From: an uncultured Flavobacterium sp.
GTDB lineage: Bacteria; Bacteroidota; Bacteroidia; Flavobacteriales; Flavobacteriaceae
Assembly: GCA_943912855.1 (NCBI GenBank)
Contig: CALTVC010000005.1
Span: forward strand, 124,001-188,000
Reading direction: 5' to 3'
Length of the DNA stretch: 64,000 nt
Shown here: positions 41,214-49,889 of the stretch, piece by piece
Position numbering within the stretch: the first letter of the stretch is position 1
How the letters are laid out: every line of letters starts with the position of its first letter
Notes under the pieces: model-generated
Database searches by the model: none
The model's input: the letters and a program-made list of their open reading frames with translations, nothing else
Told to the model about the DNA's origin: nothing
Position numbers and translations under genes: made by a program

Positions 41214-41849
41214 ATGGCACTACCACAAAAAGTAATGAACATGGTGTATGGTCTTGGAGCAGCGGTTGTAATCATCGGAGCCCTTTTCAAAATGCAACAC
41301 TATCCTGGTGCATCTTACCTTCTTTCTATAGGTTTGATCACAGAGGCTGTTATCTTTGCTCTTTCTGCTTTTGAACCTGTTCACAAAGAACTTGACTGGT
41401 CATTGGTTTATCCTGAACTTGCAGGTGGCGAACCTACAACTAAAAAAGAAGCTAAAAAAGAATCTCCTTCTGAGGCTCAAGGTCTTCTTTCTCAAAAACT
41501 AGACACTCTACTTAAAGAAGCTAAAATTGATGGTGAGCTTATGTCTAGCCTTGGTAGCAGCATCAAAAACTTTGAGTCTGCAGCTAAAGGTATAGCTCCA
41601 ACTGTTGATTCTATTGCTTCAACTAAAAAATACAGCGAAGAAATGACTGCAGCTGCTGCACAAATGGAAGCGCTTAATGGTCTTTACAAAGTACAACTTG
41701 ATAGCGCTGAGCGTAATGCTGCTGCTAACAAGGATATCGCTGAGAACGCTGCTAAACTACAGCAGGAAATGGCTACTATGACTAAAAACATCTCTCAACT
41801 GAACAGTGTTTACGGTGGTATGCTATCTGCAATGGGTAACAGGGCTTAA
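41214..41849 (+). CDS. gldL: Gliding motility / T9SS inner-membrane motor protein GldL
   Basis: 211 residues. Two N-terminal membrane helices (about 8-25 and 34-53), with a charged Glu44 in helix 2 (GLITEAVIFAL) and Lys26 and His29 between them, positions that matter for the proton-driven motor in GldL of F. johnsoniae. The rest is cytoplasmic and helical (SSIKNFESAAKGIAPTVDS, coiled-coil MAAQMEALNGLYKVQLDSAERNA). Together with GldM it forms the motor that uses the proton gradient to drive secretion and gliding. 54 bases before gldM. Confidence 0.96.
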   Translation: MALPQKVMNMVYGLGAAVVIIGALFKMQHYPGASYLLSIGLITEAVIFALSAFEPVHKELDWSLVYPELAGGEPTTKKEAKKESPSEAQGLLSQKLDTLLKEAKIDGELMSSLGSSIKNFESAAKGIAPTVDSIASTKKYSEEMTAAAAQMEALNGLYKVQLDSAERNAAANKDIAENAAKLQQEMATMTKNISQLNSVYGGMLSAMGNRA

Positions 41850-41903
41850 TTCTCTGATTAGGATATAAAACGTATTTTAACAACAAAAAGACACTAATTA
41901 GAA

Positions 41904-43457
41904 ATGGCAGGAGGTAAACAAACCCCAAGGCAAAAGATGGTTAACCTGATGTATCTGGTTTTCATCGCTATGATGGCCTTAAATATGTCGAAAGAGGTTC
42001 TTTCCGCTTTCGGTCTTATGAATGAAAAATTTGAAAGTTCAAATATTGATGCAACTACCAATAATGAAGGTTTATACTCTGCATTAGCTCAAAAAGCTAC
42101 AGATGATAAAGCTCAGTATGGTGCAGCTAAAGAACTTGCAGATAAAGTTAAAGGCGTAAGTGCTAATTTTTACACTTATGTAGGTGGTCTTAAAGATGTT
42201 GTTACCAAGGGTATAGAGAAAAAGGACGGTAAACTTCCTTATGAAACTATGGACAAAGGTGAGAAAATCGATGAGGCTTGGTTTGCTGGTGACGGTTATT
42301 CTGCAAAAGGTAAAGAAGTTGTTAGTTCTATAGAGGCTTACAAAAAAGAGATGGTTGCCCTTCTTAGTGGTGATGCTAAATATGTAGGTCTTGTTAAAGA
42401 GATTAACAATAAATTTAATACTGCTGACGTTAAGGATGGTGAAGGTGTTACTAAAAAATACCTTGATTATCATTACAAAGGTTTCCCTGCAATCGCATCT
42501 TTGACTAAACTTTCTGCTATGCAGAATGATATCAAAACCATTGAAGCTGCTGTTTACAGTGCTGCTCTAGGCAAAGCTGCATCAGATGCTGCTTCTTACA
42601 GCAAGTTTAATGCTATCGTTGTTCTTGATAAAAACGCATTCTTCCAGGGAGAGACAGTTACAGGTAAAGTTGTTCTTGGTCGTTATGACGAGAATACTGT
42701 TCCTACAAGTGTTAATGTAACAGGAGGTAGTGTAACTATGGAAAGCGGTCAGGCTAAATTTAAGCTTGGTGCTGGTGCTGTAGGTGAGCATGACATTACT
42801 GGTAAATTTGTATTTACCGAAAATGGTAAAGCTATGCCAATTGACATCAAAGGTTCTTACGTAGTAGTTCCTAAGCCAAATGCTGCTACTATATCTGCGG
42901 ATAAAATGAACTCTGTTTATCGTGGTGTAGATAACCCAATGACAATTTCATTTGCAGGTGTTGCTGATAACAACGTTGTTGCCACTGCTCCAGGTCTTAA
43001 GAAAGGTTCTAAGCCAGGTCAGTATAACTGGGTAGTTACTACACTTCCTGGTGATGACGTTACTGTTAACGTTACAGCAACACTACCTGATGGTCAAAAA
43101 GTTTCAGACAAAAGAAAATTCATAATCAGGGATATCCCTGCTCCAACTCCTAAACTTAGGGGTAGGCTTAATAGCGGAAGCGGTGATAAAGATAACCTTC
43201 TTACTTCTAAGGTTGAAGTTGATTTCCCTGGTTTCGTATTTGATATAGATGTTACTGTTAAATCATTTGAGATTTCTGTTCCGGGTAGCCCTAGGCTTCT
43301 TGTTTCAGGTGACAGGTTTGATGGTGCTGCGCGTGCTGCAATTGCTAAAGCTAAGCGTGGTGATATCATCACTGTAGGTAACATCAAAGTTGGTATTTCT
43401 GGTGCCGGTGGTTATAAGGTTCCAGATTCAGGTAACTTCGTTTGGGAAGTTAAATAA
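41904..43457 (+). CDS. gldM: Gliding motility / T9SS motor protein GldM
   Basis: 517 residues. One membrane helix near the N-terminus (about 12-32, MVNLMYLVFIAMMALNMS) and a long periplasmic part. The first periplasmic region is helical (TTNNEGLYSALAQKATDDKAQ), followed by beta domains (FQGETVTGKVVLGRYDENT, GKFVFTENGKAMPIDIKG, NPMTISFAGVADNN, KLRGRLNSGSGDKDN). These domains form the tilted shaft that carries motion from GldL to the GldK/GldN ring. The start is the ATG at 41904; the pattern MAGGKQTPRQKMVNLMYLV is the usual GldM opening. Confidence 0.96.
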   Translation: MAGGKQTPRQKMVNLMYLVFIAMMALNMSKEVLSAFGLMNEKFESSNIDATTNNEGLYSALAQKATDDKAQYGAAKELADKVKGVSANFYTYVGGLKDVVTKGIEKKDGKLPYETMDKGEKIDEAWFAGDGYSAKGKEVVSSIEAYKKEMVALLSGDAKYVGLVKEINNKFNTADVKDGEGVTKKYLDYHYKGFPAIASLTKLSAMQNDIKTIEAAVYSAALGKAASDAASYSKFNAIVVLDKNAFFQGETVTGKVVLGRYDENTVPTSVNVTGGSVTMESGQAKFKLGAGAVGEHDITGKFVFTENGKAMPIDIKGSYVVVPKPNAATISADKMNSVYRGVDNPMTISFAGVADNNVVATAPGLKKGSKPGQYNWVVTTLPGDDVTVNVTATLPDGQKVSDKRKFIIRDIPAPTPKLRGRLNSGSGDKDNLLTSKVEVDFPGFVFDIDVTVKSFEISVPGSPRLLVSGDRFDGAARAAIAKAKRGDIITVGNIKVGISGAGGYKVPDSGNFVWEVK

Positions 43458-43486
43458 TATTGAGATTAAAAAGTTAAGCTGAGATT

Positions 43487-44473
43487 ATGATTAATAAAAA
43501 GTTTTTCGTTTGTGCGTCTTTACTCCTTGCCGGAGTGGCTTCTTACGGACAGTCTAACCTTCTGAATGCAAAAACGCCTTCTGAAATAGGTAAAAAAACT
43601 GCTGCGCAAGATTCACTAGACAATGATAACCCGCTTCCTTACGGTTATGTGGGTGACAGGGATATATTGTTTTCTAAGAAAGTTTGGGAAACTATCGACC
43701 TTACTCAAAGGGTTAACTTTCCGCTTTATTTTCCTGTAGAGGATAACGGTGTAGCCGGTGACTTAGGTGCAGACAGGAAATCTTTGTTTGTTGTTCTAAT
43801 CGAAGCTATTGAGTCTGGTAAGCTTACTGAGGTTTATGGTGATTCATATTTTGTTGAAAAAAAGACATCGGCACAAATTAAATCTAACTTCTATGTAAGT
43901 GAGATTAATAATGATGGTATCTCTATCCTTAACAAGAACAGTGGTCTTAAAATATACAAAGGTAAGTCTGAAGAGGCTATCATTGAAGATCTTAAGGCTA
44001 AAGGTAAACTAGGTGAGGAGCACTTTGATACCGCTAAGATTAAACCAAGTGACGTAATTTCTTATGAGATTGTAGGTGTTTGGTATTTTGACAAGCGTCA
44101 GGGTGAACTTAAGTACCGTATCATGGGTATATCACCAGTTGCAGTAGATGCGCGTACTAAACTACGTGGTGGTGGATCTGAAGATGCTGGTAACTCATCT
44201 GCACTTCCGTTGTTCTGGGTGTATTATCCTGCTGCACGAGACATCCTTCATAAGGCTAAAGCCTTTAATGAAAAGAACTCTGCAATGGCTATTACCTTTG
44301 ATCACATTCTTAACTCAAGGAGATTCTCTTCTACAATTACTAAACAAGCTAACGTTTTTGGTGACCGTAGTATAACAGAATACCTTGCAGGTAAATCTCA
44401 AATGCAGCTTCTTGAAGCGGAAAGGATCAAAGAAACTATCCGTAACTTCGAGCAAGACATGTGGAATTATTAA
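43487..44473 (+). CDS. gldN: Gliding motility / T9SS protein GldN
   Basis: 328 residues. Signal peptide (1-21, ending ASYGQ). Conserved GldN/PorN stretches: NPLPYGYVGDRDILFSKKVWETIDLTQRVNFPLYFP, YKGKSEEAIIEDLKAKG, VISYEIVGVWYFDKRQGELKYRIMGISPVA, and WVYYPAARDILHKAKAFNEKNSAMAITFDHILNSRRFSS. GldN forms the periplasmic ring with GldK and contacts GldM. Last gene of the gldKLMN unit, followed by a strong GAAA-loop terminator. Confidence 0.97.
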   Translation: MINKKFFVCASLLLAGVASYGQSNLLNAKTPSEIGKKTAAQDSLDNDNPLPYGYVGDRDILFSKKVWETIDLTQRVNFPLYFPVEDNGVAGDLGADRKSLFVVLIEAIESGKLTEVYGDSYFVEKKTSAQIKSNFYVSEINNDGISILNKNSGLKIYKGKSEEAIIEDLKAKGKLGEEHFDTAKIKPSDVISYEIVGVWYFDKRQGELKYRIMGISPVAVDARTKLRGGGSEDAGNSSALPLFWVYYPAARDILHKAKAFNEKNSAMAITFDHILNSRRFSSTITKQANVFGDRSITEYLAGKSQMQLLEAERIKETIRNFEQDMWNY

Positions 44474-44490
44474 GATTATTTTCACTATAA

Positions 44491-44519
44491 AAAAAGCCAA
44501 CCGAAAGGTTGGCTTTTTT
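44491..44519 (+). terminator. Terminator of gldKLMN
   Basis: Perfect 12-bp stem (44491-44502 with 44507-44518) with a GAAA tetraloop and T run. It is 18 bases after the gldN stop. Confidence 0.93.
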
Positions 44520-44552
44520 GTTTTTATTAAGGCTTATCTATCTGAATTTGTG

Positions 44553-44560
44553 TATTTTTG
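44553..44560 (+). promoter_or_regulatory. -7 box of the type B cargo gene
   Basis: TATTTTTG fits TAnnTTTG. It lies between the gldN terminator and the ATG at 44630, which gives a leader of about 60 bases. Confidence 0.5.
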
Positions 44561-44629
44561 GATTTGTTAAATCACCTATCAACAAGTATCCCGACATTGT
44601 AATTTTTACCAGATGTTAACTTTTATTTT

Positions 44630-47600
44630 ATGAACCGTTTTGTTCTGTGGTTAATGCTTTTTTTTCCATTTATTGGTTTTTGTCAGATTTCGGGTTTCGA
44701 CTTTGGTGTTACACCTACAGCAGAGACTTGTTCAGGCAGTGGATCTTTATCGTTTACCCCTTCCGGTGTTCCAGCCGGTGCTGTGGTTACGTATTATGTA
44801 TATGAGGAACCTAATCTTACTGTTCCTGTAAAATCAACTACTGATCTTACTGTCTCAGATCTTGGGGCAGGTAATTATACTGTTAAAGCAAGTATTACGC
44901 TAAATGGGGAAGAGACTAGTGTTACACATCATGTTGTAATAGATGATCAACGACCTCCGCAACCCGTTTTTGATTTCGAAATACGTGCTCACAATTGTAA
45001 TAATCAAAACGAAATAAATGTTGTACTTATAAGTGGTGTGGCTACTGCTTACGAGATTTTTTCCGGGCCAAATGGTATTACTGCGCCTCAACAACCTTCA
45101 GGACTCTTTACAGGTCTTGTAGATGGGGAATACATCTTTAGGGTTTATGATGGTTGTGGACAGGCAATTTCACGCACGTTTACTGCAGTTTTTAACCCTC
45201 AATCTCCGGTTGTTTCTCAGCCAAATGTTGATGACCTTGTAACGGGTAATTGTAATACGTTTACCCTTACTAATACGATTTCATATCCTCCTGGTACTGT
45301 TTTTACTTATCCGCTTACGGTGCAGTATACGTTACATGCTCCCGGAATTCCTGACGTGGTAGTTTCTCAAACAATTACTTCAGGAGATTTTAATTCCATT
45401 AATATAAGCAATACGTTTACCTATACTGCAGGTGCCAGTTATAGTTATGATGTTCTTGTGGTCAATGGGTGTGGTGTGTCTTATTCGAGTAATGCAAATA
45501 TGGTTAATCCAAACCCTCTTTTTGCTATAACTCCTGTTCCTACTCCTTGTGGCTCGTTTTATCTTACCACATCTGCTTCGGCATATACACCTCCGTATAA
45601 TATAACCTTTACAGAAGTACCGGCTGGTTTTATACCCAGGTCTTTTAATACACAATATCCTGGTCCTTATACCGGTCCGGTAGTAACTTTCGGCGGAGAT
45701 ACTAATCCCGTTCCGGAAGGAATGTATAAAGGTTTCATTACAGATGCATGTGGCAGGACTAGCGAAATAACTCAGGTTGAAGTTAAAGATGTTACGCCTG
45801 CACCGGTGCCTTTAGGCAGAAATAGTGGTTGCTTCTCCCTGTTTGGTACGCTTAATATAAGTATTCCTTTACGTACTATTGTTAGAGCAGTTATTACATT
45901 AGCTCCACCGGAATATACAGCTCCTTTACCATCAGATGTTAGTTCGTCGATTAATACTAATGGCATATTGTCTCTTGTAAATATACCTATAGGCCGGTAT
46001 CTTATAACGTTAACTGACAATTGTGGTAAAGTTTATCCTGATGTAGAAGGTGTAATTGGAGCATTTGCACCGGCCGATTTTACAGCACAAACTAAACCTG
46101 ATTGTGGTGTGGGGATGGGGGCTGTCGCTGTAACGAGTCCTAATGGTGCGCTTGTGTCATTGTCTGTTACCAATGCTCCCGCTACATTTGCTCAAACACT
46201 TCCGTTTGATGTTACCAATCTCATAGCGTCTAATGGGAGAATGTATATTGATAATTTGCCGGAAGGCTCATATACTTTTTCAGGAACAGACCGTTGTGGT
46301 ATTAACAGTAGTGTTACTATTTTGGTCGTTGCAAAGATAATTCCAGTAGGAGCTTTTACGTACCGTCCGCTTTGTAATTCATTTAATATAGACCTTGCCG
46401 ATCCAGATCCTCTGTCTACTAATGCCACATATTGGTTACAGTCTGAAGATCCGCATAATCCCGGAACCTGGCTTAATCCGGCTACAGGTGCGGTTTATAC
46501 AGAGGGCGATGCACCTACCGCTACAACTGGTGTTCCATTAACAAATAATTTTACAAATATTAATTTTACATTTTCGGGGAAGTTTCGTATTCTAAAATTC
46601 TTTACAACGTTTGGTTCCGGCGCCATTTCCAAAAATTGTGTAAGTCAGCTTGGAGATACATTTGAGTATTTGTATGAAGTTTTTATAAACAATATTTATA
46701 GTGTAAGTTGCGTAGCAAATCCCGATAGCGTTTATATACAGGCTACAGGGCTCGCGCCGTTACGTTACAGTATTGTAGATCCTAATGATGCTTCAATAGT
46801 CTTGATAAATAATGGAACCAATCCTGTTTTCTCTAATTTGCCGGCAGGCTCTTACAGGTTTAAGGTAGAAAACCCCTGTGGTGAAAGCAGGCTAAGGCAG
46901 GCTGATATTACTACCCTGCCAGATCTTGTAGATGCTGCTATTCCACCCGATATGGCTATATGTGTGCAACCGGGAGAGTCTGTAAATACACCGGTAGATT
47001 TAACCCTACAGAATCCTGCAATATTAAATGGTGCAATCGCTACTCAATACAGTATTACTTATTTCAGGTCATTTAATGATGCCGATACTGATACAAACCC
47101 AATTCCGAATCCCGAGGCATACGTGCTTACGAGTAACCCGCAAAGGATATACGCCAAGCTAAATCAGATATACATTAATCTTTGCCCTGATATTGTTTCG
47201 TTTAATGTGCAGGTAGGGGAGATTCCTGTTATTGAAACTCCAGAAAGAGAATACATATGCGAGGATGTTGGTGAGGTTACCCTTGATGCAGGAAGTGGGT
47301 TCGACGCTTACTTGTGGCAACCGAGTGGACAAACTACACAGTCAATAAAGGTTACTGAGCCTGGTACATATAATATCACGGTTATTTCTGATGGGTGTCC
47401 TGCAACAAAAAATATTGTGGTTGTTCCGGTTCAGATACCTAAAATTGATGGAATTGAAACTTTAGACTGGACATACGATAATAATGGTTTTACTGTAATT
47501 ACTGAATTTCCGGATATGTATGTGTATTCCATAGATGGGATTAATTATCAGGAGAGCAACACTTTTACAGGACTTCCCGCAGGAATATTTATTGTATATG

Positions 47601-47905
47601 TACAGGATAAACAAGGCTGTACAGCTACGAAAGAAGAGTTTGCCCTACTTTATTATCCAAAGTTTTTTACACCGAACGGCGATGGATATAATGAAACATG
47701 GCGTATTCAGTATTCATTTATGGAACCGGATCTTAAGGTGTACATTTATGACAGGTACGGTAAGCTAATTACTGGCTTTCCTTCTCAATCTATAGGATGG
47801 GATGGTACTTTTAATGGTAATCCGTTACCTTCTACTGACTATTGGTTTGTGGTACAGAGGCAGGATGGACGTGTACACAAAGGGCACTTCTCCTTAATAC
47901 GATAG
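44630..47905 (+). CDS. Giant surface protein with T9SS type B sorting domain
   Basis: 1091 residues. Signal peptide (1-20, ending GFCQ). Many similar immunoglobulin-like or SprB-repeat-like units follow, marked by recurring DxCG motifs (YDGCGQAISRTF, ITDACGRTSEI, LTDNCGKVYPD, GTDRCGINSSV, VENPCGESRLRQ). The C-terminal 85 residues (YYPKFFTPNGDGYNETWRI to HKGHFSLIR) are the type B sorting domain (gliding-motility-associated C-terminal domain). The protein should be exported by the T9SS whose gldN gene lies just upstream. It could be an adhesin; it has its own promoter and terminator. Confidence 0.9.
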   Translation: MNRFVLWLMLFFPFIGFCQISGFDFGVTPTAETCSGSGSLSFTPSGVPAGAVVTYYVYEEPNLTVPVKSTTDLTVSDLGAGNYTVKASITLNGEETSVTHHVVIDDQRPPQPVFDFEIRAHNCNNQNEINVVLISGVATAYEIFSGPNGITAPQQPSGLFTGLVDGEYIFRVYDGCGQAISRTFTAVFNPQSPVVSQPNVDDLVTGNCNTFTLTNTISYPPGTVFTYPLTVQYTLHAPGIPDVVVSQTITSGDFNSINISNTFTYTAGASYSYDVLVVNGCGVSYSSNANMVNPNPLFAITPVPTPCGSFYLTTSASAYTPPYNITFTEVPAGFIPRSFNTQYPGPYTGPVVTFGGDTNPVPEGMYKGFITDACGRTSEITQVEVKDVTPAPVPLGRNSGCFSLFGTLNISIPLRTIVRAVITLAPPEYTAPLPSDVSSSINTNGILSLVNIPIGRYLITLTDNCGKVYPDVEGVIGAFAPADFTAQTKPDCGVGMGAVAVTSPNGALVSLSVTNAPATFAQTLPFDVTNLIASNGRMYIDNLPEGSYTFSGTDRCGINSSVTILVVAKIIPVGAFTYRPLCNSFNIDLADPDPLSTNATYWLQSEDPHNPGTWLNPATGAVYTEGDAPTATTGVPLTNNFTNINFTFSGKFRILKFFTTFGSGAISKNCVSQLGDTFEYLYEVFINNIYSVSCVANPDSVYIQATGLAPLRYSIVDPNDASIVLINNGTNPVFSNLPAGSYRFKVENPCGESRLRQADITTLPDLVDAAIPPDMAICVQPGESVNTPVDLTLQNPAILNGAIATQYSITYFRSFNDADTDTNPIPNPEAYVLTSNPQRIYAKLNQIYINLCPDIVSFNVQVGEIPVIETPEREYICEDVGEVTLDAGSGFDAYLWQPSGQTTQSIKVTEPGTYNITVISDGCPATKNIVVVPVQIPKIDGIETLDWTYDNNGFTVITEFPDMYVYSIDGINYQESNTFTGLPAGIFIVYVQDKQGCTATKEEFALLYYPKFFTPNGDGYNETWRIQYSFMEPDLKVYIYDRYGKLITGFPSQSIGWDGTFNGNPLPSTDYWFVVQRQDGRVHKGHFSLIR

Positions 47906-47926
47906 TGTAAATATAAAAGTGTAGAA

Positions 47927-47977
47927 AAGTGTAGAAATTCCACAATTGTAGTTGTGGAATTTCTACACTTTTTTTGT
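47927..47977 (+). terminator. Strong terminator of the type B cargo gene
   Basis: A perfect 19-bp stem (47927-47945 with 47952-47970) around a TTGTAG loop, then seven T. A tandem GTGTAGAAAA word lies before it. It is the longest perfect hairpin in the window. Confidence 0.9.
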
Positions 47978-48090
47978 TTGTCCATTTTCAAGTGTATTCT
48001 TAAACCCTTGTTTTTAGGGGTTTTTGTCGGATTATAAGTTTTGGTACACTTTTTTCATATACTTATACAGAACACAACAAAAAACACACT

Positions 48091-48390
48091 ATGAAAAAGA
48101 TATTTGTAATGCTTGTTATGTTTGCTGCAACAACCGGGAGTTTTGCATATAGCATAAATATAGGTAATGCAGTGGTTGTAGCCCAACAGGAAAAGACGTA
48201 TAAAAAAGTAGATGCTAAAGAAGTACCTGCTGCTATCCTGAAAGAAATAACCGAAAAATACCCTAACTACACCATTACAACGGCTGCGGTTTCAGATGAT
48301 AAAGAATACAAACTTAACATTACAGACGGTAAAGCACCGGTAACAGTGTACTACACCGCATCTGGAGAGTTTGTTAAAGAACAGAAATAA
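48091..48390 (+). CDS. Small secreted protein, PepSY/BLIP-like
   Basis: 99 residues. Signal peptide (1-19, ending SFAYS or beyond). The mature part, VDAKEVPAAILKEITEKYPNYTITTAAVSDDKEYKLNITDGKAPVTVYYTASGEF, has the alpha-then-three-strand pattern of PepSY-like/DUF2874-type periplasmic domains (VPxxILxxIxxKYP). Such domains are found alone in many Bacteroidetes periplasmic proteins and may inhibit or bind other proteins. Function unknown. Single-gene unit with a terminator. Confidence 0.72.
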   Translation: MKKIFVMLVMFAATTGSFAYSINIGNAVVVAQQEKTYKKVDAKEVPAAILKEITEKYPNYTITTAAVSDDKEYKLNITDGKAPVTVYYTASGEFVKEQK

Positions 48391-48439
48391 AAATTTTGAC
48401 ATATAGTAAGGTGATTTGAAGAATTTTATTCTTCGGCAG

Positions 48440-48470
48440 AGGAGGCAAACAATGCCTCCTTTTGTTTTTT
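48440..48470 (+). terminator. Terminator of the PepSY-like gene
   Basis: AGGAGGCA (48440-48447) pairs with TGCCTCCT (48453-48460), AACAA loop, then TTTGTTTTTT. It is about 50 bases after the stop. Confidence 0.88.
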
Positions 48471-48498
48471 ATTAACACATCTACTGCTTCTTTTGCTG

Positions 48499-48506
48499 TA
48501 CATTTG
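48499..48506 (+). promoter_or_regulatory. -7 box of the NtrC-type regulator gene
   Basis: TACATTTG fits TAnnTTTG and ends 24 bases before the ATG at 48531. Confidence 0.55.
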
Positions 48507-48530
48507 TAAATAATATCCTTATTCCTTTAG

Positions 48531-49889
48531 ATGAGTTCCAAGATACTTGTAGTTGATGATGATACTGCTTTCTGCGTGATGCTGAAAACCTTCCTGCATA
48601 AGAAAGGTTTTGACGTAAGCAATGCCTTTAATGGTGCTCAGGCTATGGAAGCGCTTACCGCAAATTCTTTTGATGTAGTACTTACAGATATCCGCCTGCC
48701 CGATAGCGACGGTATGCAACTCTTGCGTTTTATCCGTGAAAAGGAAATCAGCGCAAGTGTAATACTCATGACCGGATATATAGATATTAAGGCTGCTGTA
48801 AACGCCATGAAACTCGGCGCGTTTGACTACGTAGGCAAGCCCATTAACCCTGATGAAATTCTGCATATCATAAACCTCGCGTTACAGAAAAACGGCCAGC
48901 CTAAAAACGGTACGGTAAAAAAAGAAACCGTAGCTAAAGAGGTAAAGGCAGCTGCTACAGGTTTTGTAAAAGGTGTAAGCGGTACTTCGGGTCAGTTACA
49001 CGAGCACATTACACTTGTAGCGCCGACCGATATGTCTGTGCTTATTATTGGCGATAGCGGTACGGGTAAAGAGCACATAGCACGTTCTATACACGACCAG
49101 AGCAAGCGTGCCGATAAACCCTACATAGCGGTAGACTGTGGTGCCATTCCGAAAGAACTTGCCTCGAGCGAATTCTTTGGGCATCTTAAAGGTTCTTTTA
49201 CGGGAGCGGTTAACGATAAGACCGGGCATTTTGAAGCGGCTAATGGCGGTACACTTTTCCTGGATGAAGTAGGTAACCTTTCTTATGAAGTGCAGGTGCA
49301 GTTACTGCGTGCGCTTCAGGAACGTAAAATTAAGCCCGTGGGCAGTAACCACGAAGTAGATGTAGACATTCGGGTGGTGGCGGCTACCAATGAAGATTTA
49401 TCTGAAGCCGTAAAGCGTGGTGATTTCCGTGAAGATTTATACCACAGGCTGAATGAGTTTTGCATTCGTGTTCCTAAACTTTCGGAACGCAAGCAGGATA
49501 TTATGCTTTTCGCGAATCATTTTCTGGCTGGTGCCAATGCTGATTTGGACAAAAACATACAAGGCTTTTCTCCCGAAGTGGTGCAGCTGTTTAAAGAATA
49601 CAGCTGGCCGGGTAACCTGCGCGAAATGAAAAACACTATTAAGCGTTCGGTACTATTAGAGCGTGGTGATATGATAAGTATTGAAGTGCTTCCGGTAGAA
49701 ATGCGTGAGCCTAAGCCGCAGGAAACAGAAGCCTTGCCTGAAATTGTTTATAATAAGTACAATGAGGAGGAAGCCATTCGCAAAGCCCTTGAAAAAGCCA
49801 ATTACAATAAAAGTAAAGCCGCACGCCTTCTAGATATTGATCGTAAAACCCTTTATAACAAACTCAAGTTATATAACATCGACCTGTAA
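48531..49889 (+). CDS. NtrC-family sigma-54-dependent response regulator
   Basis: 452 residues. Receiver domain with acidic pocket DDD (9-11), phospho-acceptor Asp53 (LTDIRLPDSDG), Thr81 and Lys103. AAA+ domain: Walker A GDSGTGKEH (about 175-183), sigma-54 contact loop GSFTGA in place of GAFTGA, Walker B GGTLFLDEVGN, REDLYHRLNEF. C-terminal Fis-type HTH (NYNKSKAARLLDIDRKTLYNKLKLY). It activates sigma-54 promoters when phosphorylated. It ends at 49889, where the facing hybrid kinase gene ends at 49890; the two likely form a two-component pair in convergent arrangement. Confidence 0.95.
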   Translation: MSSKILVVDDDTAFCVMLKTFLHKKGFDVSNAFNGAQAMEALTANSFDVVLTDIRLPDSDGMQLLRFIREKEISASVILMTGYIDIKAAVNAMKLGAFDYVGKPINPDEILHIINLALQKNGQPKNGTVKKETVAKEVKAAATGFVKGVSGTSGQLHEHITLVAPTDMSVLIIGDSGTGKEHIARSIHDQSKRADKPYIAVDCGAIPKELASSEFFGHLKGSFTGAVNDKTGHFEAANGGTLFLDEVGNLSYEVQVQLLRALQERKIKPVGSNHEVDVDIRVVAATNEDLSEAVKRGDFREDLYHRLNEFCIRVPKLSERKQDIMLFANHFLAGANADLDKNIQGFSPEVVQLFKEYSWPGNLREMKNTIKRSVLLERGDMISIEVLPVEMREPKPQETEALPEIVYNKYNEEEAIRKALEKANYNKSKAARLLDIDRKTLYNKLKLYNIDL

